Origin: Pseudoalteromonas phenolica
Lineage (GTDB): Bacteria > Pseudomonadota > Gammaproteobacteria > Enterobacterales > Alteromonadaceae
Reading direction: 5' to 3'
NCBI RefSeq assembly: GCF_001444405.1
Contig: NZ_CP013187.1
Span: forward strand, 1,984,001-2,048,000
DNA length: 64,000 bases
Numbering within the stretch: the first letter of the stretch is position 1; each line of letters opens with the position of its first letter. The notes under the pieces were generated by a model. That model ran no database searches. It saw only the letters and a program-made list of their open reading frames with translations, and was not told the DNA's origin. Made by a program: the position numbers and the translations under genes. Below are positions 34,846 to 42,212 of the stretch, piece after piece.

Positions 34846-36087
34846 ATGCAAAAAAAGCAACATATTGCTGTTATCGGCGCTGGGATCATTGGGCTTTGTA
34901 ATGCGAAAAGTCTGACTGATGCTGGCTTTTTAGTGACATTATTTGATGAACACGGTATTGCTGAAAAATGTTCGAAAGGTAACGCCGGTCACTTTGCTAC
35001 AGAACAGGTTTTCCCACTCGCACAAGCGAGTTTATTACCAAAACTTCCTAGTATGTTGTTAAATCCAAAAGGCGCTTTAAGAATAGATTGGTTATATCTG
35101 TTCAAAGCCTTACCTTGGTTCACTCGCTTCTTAATCAATATGTCTAAGTCAAAATTTAGTGCGCATACCAAGGCACTTAGCCAATTAAACGAAGCCTCAC
35201 TACCTGCCTATAAAAATTTATTAGGTGAAGAAAACTTCGAAAAGTTGATCCATGTAGATGGCAGCCTACTCAGCTTTGAACATGAAGATTTTAAACTGGC
35301 TGCGTCTATGGCTGAATCATTTAGAGCAAATGGCGTCGCAGTTAAACACATAAAAGGTGATGAGGTTTTTGAGTTAGAGCCAAGCCTAAGCAGAAACATT
35401 AAACAAGCTTTATATTTTACTGAGGTTGGCCACAGCGCTGACCCATATGACTTATGTCAAGCCATTTATAAAATGTCAAAGAGTCAGGGTTTAGAGTTTA
35501 AAAAAGGTAAAGTTACACACATTATCCCGAACAAAAATGGGGTGATGATAGAGCTCGCATCAGGTGCCAAACATCAGTTTTCAAAAGTCGTAGTTTCAAC
35601 CGGCGCTTGGAGCAAACCTTTAGCAAAACAACTTGGTTTTAAAGTACCGATAGACACCGAGCGTGGTTACCATGCCATGATTGATAATCCAACTAGTTTA
35701 CAACGCCCCGTAGCTTCAGCCGATAGGCAATTTATTATCACCCCAATGAAGCATGGACTTAGACTAGCTGGGACAGTAGAGTTTGCTGGACTAGAAGCAA
35801 CTGAAAACATGACAAGAGCAACCAAGCTTTTAGATCACGCTAAAGCGCTAGTTAACGGTATAGAAAAACAAACCGTCAAAGCCACCTGGATGGGTCATCG
35901 CCCTTCTCTTCCTGATTCATTACCTGTATTAAATACAGCACCCAATAATAAAAATATTGTATTTGCTTTTGGTCATCAACATTTAGGTCTAACCCAAGCG
36001 GCAATTACAGCACAAATTGTCTCACAACTTTGCTTAGGTGAGAAAACTAGCATAGATTTAACCCCTTACAGAATAGACAGATTCTAG
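34846..36087 (+). CDS. FAD-dependent D-amino-acid dehydrogenase, probable cis-4-hydroxy-D-proline dehydrogenase
   Basis: 413 aa from ATG 34846 (GGAG 7 nt upstream). N-terminal FAD motif VIGAGIIGLCNAKSL (9-23) and VTLFDEH; C-terminal GHQHLGLTQAAITAQ is typical of DadA-type glycine oxidase/D-amino-acid dehydrogenases. It likely oxidises cis-4-hydroxy-D-proline, made by the divergent epimerase, to pyrroline-4-hydroxy-2-carboxylate. It is followed 9 nt later by an M24 peptidase. The dedicated deaminase that normally follows in this pathway was not found in the window. Confidence 0.83.
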   Translation: MQKKQHIAVIGAGIIGLCNAKSLTDAGFLVTLFDEHGIAEKCSKGNAGHFATEQVFPLAQASLLPKLPSMLLNPKGALRIDWLYLFKALPWFTRFLINMSKSKFSAHTKALSQLNEASLPAYKNLLGEENFEKLIHVDGSLLSFEHEDFKLAASMAESFRANGVAVKHIKGDEVFELEPSLSRNIKQALYFTEVGHSADPYDLCQAIYKMSKSQGLEFKKGKVTHIIPNKNGVMIELASGAKHQFSKVVVSTGAWSKPLAKQLGFKVPIDTERGYHAMIDNPTSLQRPVASADRQFIITPMKHGLRLAGTVEFAGLEATENMTRATKLLDHAKALVNGIEKQTVKATWMGHRPSLPDSLPVLNTAPNNKNIVFAFGHQHLGLTQAAITAQIVSQLCLGEKTSIDLTPYRIDRF

Positions 36088-36096
36088 GAGCAAAAT

Positions 36097-37320
36097 ATGA
36101 AGCCATTAGGCGTTGGTACGAAAACCAAACAAGAAGCTTTAGAGTCATTACAAAATATGACTCATGACTTAAAGCCAATTAGCATCGAAGAATACCAGCA
36201 GCGTATTGAAAAAGCACAGCGCTATATGCAAGACAACGATATTGCAGCTTTATATTTGAATGCAGGCTCGAATTTAAAATACTTCACAGGCATGCAATGG
36301 TATGCCAGTGAGCGTATGGTTGGCGCGATTTTGCCAGCAAAAGGCGATGTGCAATTCATTGCGCCTTATTTCGAAATTGGCACACTATTAGACTACCAAG
36401 TCGTTGAAGGTCCAATTCACGGCTGGCAAGAAGAACAGAGTCCTTATCAATTATTCTTAAACGTGCTTGAACAGCATCGCATTGGCTCTGATGCTAAAAT
36501 TGCCATTGATGAAAGCGCGGCGTTTTTCATTTTTGATGGTATTCGAAACCTTGCTCCCTCTCTTAATCTAATTAACGGTAAAGAAGTCACTGCACATTGT
36601 CGTATGCATAAATCAGAGAACGAATTAAAGCTTATTCAACGTGCTATGGACATGACTTTAGAAGTGCATAAAGCAACAGCGAGCATGTTGTATGAAGGGA
36701 TCACCACGACAGAAGTTGAAGCCTTCATAAACGAAGCCCATAAAAAAGTGGGCGCACCATCAGGAAACTACTTCGTGATAGTACTGTTTGGTAAAGCGAG
36801 CTCGTTTCCTCATGGTGTGAAAGACCCACAGAAATTAAAAGAAGGTGATGTGGTTTTAATTGATACTGGCTGTAAAGTACATGATTACCTATCAGATATT
36901 ACCCGCACATTTGTATTTGGTGAAGCAACAGAGCGCCAAAGAGCAATGTGGCAACATGAGAAGAATGCGCAAGCTGCTGCATTTGAAGCGGCACAAATCG
37001 GTAATACATGTGGCGACGTTGATAAAGCAGCAAGAGATTATTTAGCATCTGTCAATCTTGGGCCTGATTATCAAACACCTGGTTGCCCGCATAGAACAGG
37101 CCATGGTATCGGCTTAGATATTCATGAATGGCCTTATCTTGTAAAGAATAACCCACAACTATTGGCCACAGGTATGTGCTTTAGTAACGAGCCTATGCTG
37201 GTGATCCCTGATGAGTTTGGTATTCGTCTGGAAGATCACTTCTATATGACGGAAAACGGTCCTAAATGGTTTACTGAGCCAAGTCATAGTATTGATGACC
37301 CATTTGGATTAGCAAAATAG
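36097..37320 (+). CDS. M24 family Xaa-Pro dipeptidase/aminopeptidase
   Basis: 407 aa. Metal ligands D256 (LIDTGC), D267 (SDITRTF), H336 (RTGHGIGLDIHEWPYL), E365 (SNEPML) and E379 (RLEDH); an N-terminal creatinase-like domain precedes them. It probably releases free proline or hydroxyproline from short peptides. It forms an operon with the FAD dehydrogenase, which suggests hydroxyproline-containing di- or tripeptides as substrates. A second M24 enzyme of the same regulon (25518-26597) is about 25% larger-domain divergent and likely has different specificity; this is inferred. AGGAGC precedes the start. Confidence 0.88.
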   Translation: MKPLGVGTKTKQEALESLQNMTHDLKPISIEEYQQRIEKAQRYMQDNDIAALYLNAGSNLKYFTGMQWYASERMVGAILPAKGDVQFIAPYFEIGTLLDYQVVEGPIHGWQEEQSPYQLFLNVLEQHRIGSDAKIAIDESAAFFIFDGIRNLAPSLNLINGKEVTAHCRMHKSENELKLIQRAMDMTLEVHKATASMLYEGITTTEVEAFINEAHKKVGAPSGNYFVIVLFGKASSFPHGVKDPQKLKEGDVVLIDTGCKVHDYLSDITRTFVFGEATERQRAMWQHEKNAQAAAFEAAQIGNTCGDVDKAARDYLASVNLGPDYQTPGCPHRTGHGIGLDIHEWPYLVKNNPQLLATGMCFSNEPMLVIPDEFGIRLEDHFYMTENGPKWFTEPSHSIDDPFGLAK

Positions 37321-37363
37321 TAAAGTATGACTAAAGCATTTTAGATGTAATGTTAAGCAAACC

Positions 37364-37389
37364 AAAGGAAGCATTCGCTTCCTTTTTTT
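37364..37389 (+). terminator. Intrinsic terminator of the dehydrogenase/peptidase operon
   Basis: GGAAGC (37367-37372), loop ATTC, GCTTCC (37377-37382), with AAA/TTT flanks and seven T. Confidence 0.85.
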
Positions 37390-37417
37390 ATTTTACGATA
37401 TACAATATATATATGTT

Positions 37418-37436
37418 TTATATATGGAATATATAA
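37418..37436. promoter_or_regulatory. AT-rich inverted repeat over the ParD-like gene's RBS
   Basis: TTATATAT (37418-37425) and ATATATAA (37429-37436) flank GGA and overlap the Shine-Dalgarno and start codon. A ribbon-helix-helix protein could autoregulate here; alternatively it is an RNA hairpin. Confidence 0.35.
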
Positions 37437-37639
37437 TGGGTATTGTAAAAATTTCAGATGAACTGCATGAAGAAATTCGTACAACGTCATCAGTTATGTC
37501 TCGTTCTATCAACTCACAAGCCGAATTTTGGATAAAAATCGGTCGCTTATGCGAAATGCATCCTGACAAAACATTTAACGATTTAATTCAACAAGAGCTC
37601 ATGTTACAGCGACAAAAAGAGGCGTCACTGAATGAATGA
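37436..37639 (+). CDS. ParD-like ribbon-helix-helix protein
   Basis: 67 aa from ATG 37436 (GGA 7 nt upstream); ATG 37424 is an alternative adding four residues. The sequence KISDELHEEIRTTSSVMSRSINSQAEFWIKIGRLCEMHPDKTFNDLI fits the ParD-like antitoxin family: an N-terminal strand, then helices of an RHH fold with the S-R-S-I-N-S-Q-A-E core. The stop overlaps the start of a methionine aminopeptidase gene by 8 nt. There is no ParE toxin nearby, so the partner appears to be the peptidase. Role uncertain. Confidence 0.75.
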   Translation: MGIVKISDELHEEIRTTSSVMSRSINSQAEFWIKIGRLCEMHPDKTFNDLIQQELMLQRQKEASLNE

Positions 37640-38405
37640 AGTAACAATCAAATCAGTGGAAGAAATTGCACTGATGCGAGAATCAGGCAAGCTGCTCGCC
37701 CAAGTGTTCAAAATGCTGGATGATTTCATCAAGCCAGGTATTTCAACGCTCGAAATTGACTCACAAGTTGAAAGCTATATCGTTAATGAATTAAAGGCGC
37801 GCCCAGCTTCAAAAGGACAATATGGCTATCAGTATTGTCTCAATAGCTCAATTAACGAAGTAGTCTGTCACGGCATACCTAGTGCAAGCCAAGTTTTAAA
37901 AAGCACCGATATCGTCAATATAGACATTACCTTAGAAAAGAATGGTTTTATCACAGATTCAAGCAAAATGTATGTCATGCCAGATGCTAAACCTGATGCC
38001 AGAGCATTGGTCAAAGTCACGACTGAAGCGATGTGGTTAGGTATAAAAACAGTTAAGCCAGGCGCAAAGCTAGGAGATATTGGATTTGCAATACAAAGTT
38101 ATGTGAGTAAATTTGGCTACACGGTTGTAAAAGAGTATTGCGGTCACGGTATAGGCCGAGAAATGCATGAAGAACCAAATGTTTTACACTATGGCCGCCC
38201 TGACACTGGCCTAACTTTAAAAGAAGGCATGACTTTCACCATTGAGCCAATGATCAACCAAGGCACAGCAAAGGTTAAAACTAAAAAAGATGGTTGGACT
38301 GTAGTAACTAAAGACAGAAAGCTTTCCGCACAAGCTGAACACACTATTCTTGTCACAAAAGACGGTTTTGAAGTGCTCACACTTCGCGAAGAAGAACAAA
38401 TTTAA
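37632..38405 (+). CDS. map: Type I methionine aminopeptidase
   Basis: 257 aa. Metal and catalytic residues are H80 (VVCHGIPS), D98 (NIDITLEK), D109 (FITDSSKMY), H172 and H179 (GHGIGREMHEEPNV), E205 (TIEPMIN) and E236 (AEHTILV), matching E. coli Map numbering plus one. The normally invariant HGD before the second Asp is replaced by ITD, so this looks like a divergent paralogue rather than the housekeeping Map near rpsB. It overlaps the ParD-like gene by 8 nt. Removes N-terminal methionine from proteins or peptides. Confidence 0.88.
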   Translation: MNEVTIKSVEEIALMRESGKLLAQVFKMLDDFIKPGISTLEIDSQVESYIVNELKARPASKGQYGYQYCLNSSINEVVCHGIPSASQVLKSTDIVNIDITLEKNGFITDSSKMYVMPDAKPDARALVKVTTEAMWLGIKTVKPGAKLGDIGFAIQSYVSKFGYTVVKEYCGHGIGREMHEEPNVLHYGRPDTGLTLKEGMTFTIEPMINQGTAKVKTKKDGWTVVTKDRKLSAQAEHTILVTKDGFEVLTLREEEQI

Positions 38406-38449
38406 GTTATTTATAGACTTCTAGCTTCTAGGAAACAAAACCAGGACAC

Positions 38450-38477
38450 AAAAAAGGCTCCCTTAGGAGCCTTTTTT
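38450..38477. terminator. Bidirectional terminator between map and sucD
   Basis: GGCTCC (38456-38461), loop CTTA, GGAGCC (38466-38471), flanked by six A and six T; serves convergent map and sucCD transcripts. Confidence 0.9.
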
Positions 38478-38491
38478 AAGCAAGATTAGAA

Positions 38492-39364
38492 TTACCAACC
38501 CGCTTTTTCTTTAAGTGCAACACCGATGTCAGCTAGTGAACGAACAGTCTTAACACCTGCAGCTTCTAGTGCAGCGAACTTCTCGTCAGCTGTACCTTTA
38601 CCACCAGAGATAATTGCACCAGCGTGGCCCATGCGCTTACCTGGAGGAGCAGTAACACCAGCGATGTAAGAAACAACTGGCTTAGTTACGTTGTGCTTGA
38701 TGTACTCAGCAGCTTCTTCTTCAGCTGTACCACCGATCTCACCAATCATTACGATAGCTTCAGTCTGCTCGTCTTTCTCGAACATCTCAAGTACGTCGAT
38801 GAAGTTAGTACCAGGAATTGGGTCACCACCGATACCAACACACGTTGATTGACCAAAACCAGCGTCAGTTGTTTGCTTAACTGCTTCGTAAGTAAGCGTA
38901 CCAGAACGTGATACGATACCTACTTTACCTGGCTTATGGATGTGACCAGGCATGATACCGATCTTAGTTTCACCTGGAGTGATAACACCTGGGCAGTTAG
39001 GACCGATCATACGAACGCCTGTTTGCTCAAGCTTCTCTTTCACGTCAACCATGTCTAGTGTAGGGATACCTTCAGTGATACAAACGATTAGCTGAATACC
39101 AGCATCGATTGCTTCTAAGATAGCATCTTTACAGAACGCTGCTGGAACATAGATTACTGATGCAGTTGCGCCAGTAGTTTCTACAGCTTCGCGTACAGTG
39201 TTGAATACAGGAAGACCTAGGTGAGTTGTACCACCTTTACCTGGAGAAACACCGCCAACCATCTGTGTACCGTACTGGATAGCTTGCTCTGAGTGGAAAG
39301 TACCTTGACCACCAGTGAAACCTTGACAGATTACTTTAGTATCTTTGTTAATTAAAACAGACAT
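38492..39364 (-). CDS. sucD: Succinyl-CoA synthetase alpha subunit
   Basis: 290 aa. CoA-binding GFTGGQGTFHSEQAIQYGTQMVGGVSPGKGG (16-46), KIGIMPGHIHKPGKVGIVSRSGTLTYEA, active phosphohistidine in GHAGAIISGGKGTA. With SucC it makes succinate and ATP/GTP from succinyl-CoA in the TCA cycle. Its ATG shares its last base with the sucC stop, showing tight coupling. Last gene of the minus-strand block sdhCDAB-sucAB-sucCD. Confidence 0.97.
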   Translation of the reverse strand: MSVLINKDTKVICQGFTGGQGTFHSEQAIQYGTQMVGGVSPGKGGTTHLGLPVFNTVREAVETTGATASVIYVPAAFCKDAILEAIDAGIQLIVCITEGIPTLDMVDVKEKLEQTGVRMIGPNCPGVITPGETKIGIMPGHIHKPGKVGIVSRSGTLTYEAVKQTTDAGFGQSTCVGIGGDPIPGTNFIDVLEMFEKDEQTEAIVMIGEIGGTAEEEAAEYIKHNVTKPVVSYIAGVTAPPGKRMGHAGAIISGGKGTADEKFAALEAAGVKTVRSLADIGVALKEKAGW

Positions 39365-40530
39365 TATTTGCCCTCCGCAGCAGCAACTACTTTCTCAGCA
39401 GCGTCAGTTAGAGACTCAGCTGCAATGATGTCAAGATCAGAGTTAGCAAGAACTTCACGACCTAGTTCAGAGTTAGTACCTTCAAGACGTACAACAACTG
39501 GTACATTTACACCAACTTCTTTAACAGCACCAATGATACCTTCTGCGATCATGTCACAACGTACGATACCACCGAAGATGTTAACTAGAACTGCTTTAAC
39601 ATTGTCATCAGAAAGGATGATCTTGAATGCTTCAGCAACACGCTCTTTAGTAGCACCGCCACCAACATCTAGGAAGTTAGCTGGCTTACCACCGTGTAGG
39701 TTTACGATGTCCATAGTACCCATTGCTAGGCCTGCACCGTTAACCATACAACCAACGTTACCGTCTAGCGCAACGTAGTTAAGCTCGAAGCTTGCTGCGT
39801 GAGCTTCACGCGCGTCTTCTTGTGAAGGATCGTGGAATTCACGGATCTTAGGCTGACGGAATAATGCGTTACCGTCTACACCGATCTTACCGTCTAGACA
39901 GTGAAGGTTACCAGCGTCTGTGATTACTAGAGGGTTGATTTCAAGAAGTGCGAAATCGTGATCGATGAACATGTTCGCAAGACCTAGGAAGATCTTAGTG
40001 AACTGTTTGATTTGTGCAGGAGTTAGACCTAGCTTGAAGCCTAGCTCACGACCTTGGTAAGCTTGAGGGCCTACAAGTGGATCGATTTCTGCTTTGTGAA
40101 TTAGTTCAGGTGTTTCTTCAGCAACTTGCTCGATTTCAACACCACCTTCAGTTGAAGCCATGAACACGATTTTACGTGAAGCACGGTCTACAACAGCACC
40201 TAGGTATAATTCATTTGCAATATCAGTGCAGCTTTCTACTAAGATTTTAGCAACTGGCTGACCTTTTTCGTCTGTTTGGTAAGTTACTAAGTTTTTACCT
40301 AACCAGTTTTCTGCGAATGCGCGGATTTCGTCTTTGCTGTCAGCTAGTTTTACACCGCCAGCTTTACCACGTCCACCTGCGTGCACTTGACATTTAACAA
40401 CCCACTTGTCACCACCGATTTTACCAGCAGCTTCAACTGCTTCTTGTGGTGTATCACAAGCGAAACCTTCAGATACAGGTAAACCATAGTCGGCAAAAAG
40501 TTGTTTTGCCTGATACTCATGCAAATTCAT
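39364..40530 (-). CDS. sucC: Succinyl-CoA synthetase beta subunit
   Basis: 388 aa, family length. ATP-grasp N-terminus MNLHEYQAKQLFADYGLPVSEGFAC, KCQVHAGGRGKAGGVKLA, and the C-terminal CoA-ligase part NIFGGIVRCDMIAEGIIGA. Acts with SucD. It is separated from sucB by 174 nt that contain a strong terminator hairpin, suggesting that sucCD is partly expressed from its own promoter. Confidence 0.97.
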   Translation of the reverse strand: MNLHEYQAKQLFADYGLPVSEGFACDTPQEAVEAAGKIGGDKWVVKCQVHAGGRGKAGGVKLADSKDEIRAFAENWLGKNLVTYQTDEKGQPVAKILVESCTDIANELYLGAVVDRASRKIVFMASTEGGVEIEQVAEETPELIHKAEIDPLVGPQAYQGRELGFKLGLTPAQIKQFTKIFLGLANMFIDHDFALLEINPLVITDAGNLHCLDGKIGVDGNALFRQPKIREFHDPSQEDAREAHAASFELNYVALDGNVGCMVNGAGLAMGTMDIVNLHGGKPANFLDVGGGATKERVAEAFKIILSDDNVKAVLVNIFGGIVRCDMIAEGIIGAVKEVGVNVPVVVRLEGTNSELGREVLANSDLDIIAAESLTDAAEKVVAAAEGK

Positions 40531-40653
40531 GATGCTTTATCCAATTTCTTATACTATTAAAGCTATCTACATTTCATAAATAGCTATCCCAAATTGCGCC
40601 CCTAGTATAGATCCCAAGGCTAAGTATGAAAACCCTAGTTAGACCAAAGCCGC

Positions 40654-40686
40654 AAAAAAAAAGCTGTATGATGTGTCATACAGCTT
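40654..40686 (-). terminator. Terminator hairpin between sucB and sucC
   Basis: AAGCTGTATGA and TCATACAGCTT (40661-40671, 40676-40686) form an 11-bp stem with a 4-nt loop; the minus-strand RNA then reads a long U-run (complement of 40654-40660). Confidence 0.85.
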
Positions 40687-40705
40687 AATATCTAAACAAT
40701 AACGA

Positions 40706-42202
40706 TTACACGTCTAGAAGAAGACGCGTTGGATCTTCAAGAAGTTCCTTAATTGTAACCAAGAAACCCACTGATTCTTTACCATCGATTTGACGGTGGT
40801 CATAAGAAAGCGCTAGGTACATCATAGGTAAAATTTCAACTTTACCGTTTACAGCCATAGGACGCTCTTGGATTTTGTGCATACCAAGAATTGAAGACTG
40901 AGGTAAGTTGATGATAGGAGTAGAAAGAAGTGAACCGAAAACACCACCATTTGTAATAGTGAAGTTACCGCCTGTCATATCGTCAACAGTTAGTTTACCG
41001 TCACGGCCTTTAAGCGCTAGTTCACGAATACCTTTCTCGATTTCAGCAACTGAAAGCTTGTCACAGTCACGTAGTACTGGTGTAACAAGACCACGTGGAG
41101 TAGAAACCGCGATGCTGATATCAAAGTAGTTGTGGTAAACAATGTCATCACCGTCAATTGACGCGTTAACTTCAGGGAAACGCTTAAGTGCTTCTGTTAC
41201 TGCTTTCACATAGAAAGACATGAAACCTAAACGGATACCGTGACGCTCTTCAAATACGTCTTTGTATTGCTTACGAAGGTCCATGATTGGCTTCATGTTA
41301 ACTTCGTTGAACGTAGTAAGCATTGCTGTTGAGTTCTTAGCTTCAAGAAGACGGTTAGCAATTGTCTTACGTAGACGTGTCATAGGAACACGTTTCTGTG
41401 AACGGTCACCTAAAGGCGCAGCAGGTGCTTGTGCAGATGCTGCCGCAGGTGCCGCAGCAGGCTTAGCCGCTGGAGCTTTAAGGAATGCATCAACGTCTTC
41501 TTTCGTGATACGACCGCCTTTACCAGTACCTTTTATTTGTGAAGCATCAAGGCCTTTTTCAGCGATTAAACGACGAACTGAAGGTGTTAATACGTCTGAA
41601 GACTCATCAGAAGCTGGTGCCGCTTCTGCAGCAGGTGCCGCCGCTGGAGCAGACGCGCCAACAACGATATTACCGATAACTTGTTCGCCAAGTACTGTTT
41701 CACCTTCAGCATGGATCTGCTCACCCATCACACCGTCTTCAGGTGCAACAACTTCTAGTACAACCTTGTCTGTTTCGATATCAACAAGATTCTGGTCACG
41801 GCTTACCGCTTCACCAGGTTGAACATGCCAAGTTGCAATTGTAGCGTCTGCTACTGATTCTGGAAGTACAGGTACTTTAATTTCCACGTCTTTACCTTCT
41901 GTTGCTGCAGCAGCTACTGGTGCAGCTTGTTCATTTGATTGTTGAGCTGGTGCAGCAGCTTCGCCAGCAGCACCAAGTTGAGCAATCACTTGCTCGCCTA
42001 ATACAGTTGCGCCTTCATCTTCAGAGATAGAAACAATGACACCATCTTCTGGTGCAACTACCTCTAGAACAACTTTGTCAGTTTCGATGTCAACTAAGTT
42101 TTGGTCGCGTGATACAGCGTCACCAACTTTAACATGCCAAGTCGCGACAGTAGCGTCTGCTACTGACTCAGGAAGAACTGGAACCTTAATTTCGGTTGTC
42201 AT
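40706..42202 (-). CDS. sucB: 2-oxoglutarate dehydrogenase E2 (dihydrolipoyl succinyltransferase) with two lipoyl domains
   Basis: 498 aa. Two near-identical lipoyl domains (1-76 and about 106-180) carry K43 and K146 in IETDKVVLEVVAPEDG, joined by Ala/Pro-rich linkers. A subunit-binding domain (about 205-245; LTPSVRRLIAEKGLDASQI) follows. The catalytic domain ends with His469 in YDHRQIDGK. Most SucB proteins, such as E. coli (about 405 aa), have one lipoyl domain; the extra domain accounts for the length. Starts 10 nt after sucA. It transfers succinyl groups to CoA. Confidence 0.96.
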   Translation of the reverse strand: MTTEIKVPVLPESVADATVATWHVKVGDAVSRDQNLVDIETDKVVLEVVAPEDGVIVSISEDEGATVLGEQVIAQLGAAGEAAAPAQQSNEQAAPVAAAATEGKDVEIKVPVLPESVADATIATWHVQPGEAVSRDQNLVDIETDKVVLEVVAPEDGVMGEQIHAEGETVLGEQVIGNIVVGASAPAAAPAAEAAPASDESSDVLTPSVRRLIAEKGLDASQIKGTGKGGRITKEDVDAFLKAPAAKPAAAPAAASAQAPAAPLGDRSQKRVPMTRLRKTIANRLLEAKNSTAMLTTFNEVNMKPIMDLRKQYKDVFEERHGIRLGFMSFYVKAVTEALKRFPEVNASIDGDDIVYHNYFDISIAVSTPRGLVTPVLRDCDKLSVAEIEKGIRELALKGRDGKLTVDDMTGGNFTITNGGVFGSLLSTPIINLPQSSILGMHKIQERPMAVNGKVEILPMMYLALSYDHRQIDGKESVGFLVTIKELLEDPTRLLLDV

Positions 42203-42212
42203 CTCTTATCCC

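Noticed and set aside
37395..37406. ACGATATACAAT resembling the shared operator
   Set aside because: Only 9 of 12 bases match and the palindrome is lost; not counted as a fourth regulon site.
39368..39778. 136-aa ORF on the plus strand opposite sucC
   Set aside because: Fully antisense to sucC, low-complexity Ser/Ala/Pro/Thr translation, and no start signals.
41262..41822. Long Ala-rich ORF (186 aa) on the plus strand opposite sucB
   Set aside because: It is a composition artefact of the repetitive Ala/Pro linkers and lipoyl domain of sucB on the other strand; no ribosome binding site or family.
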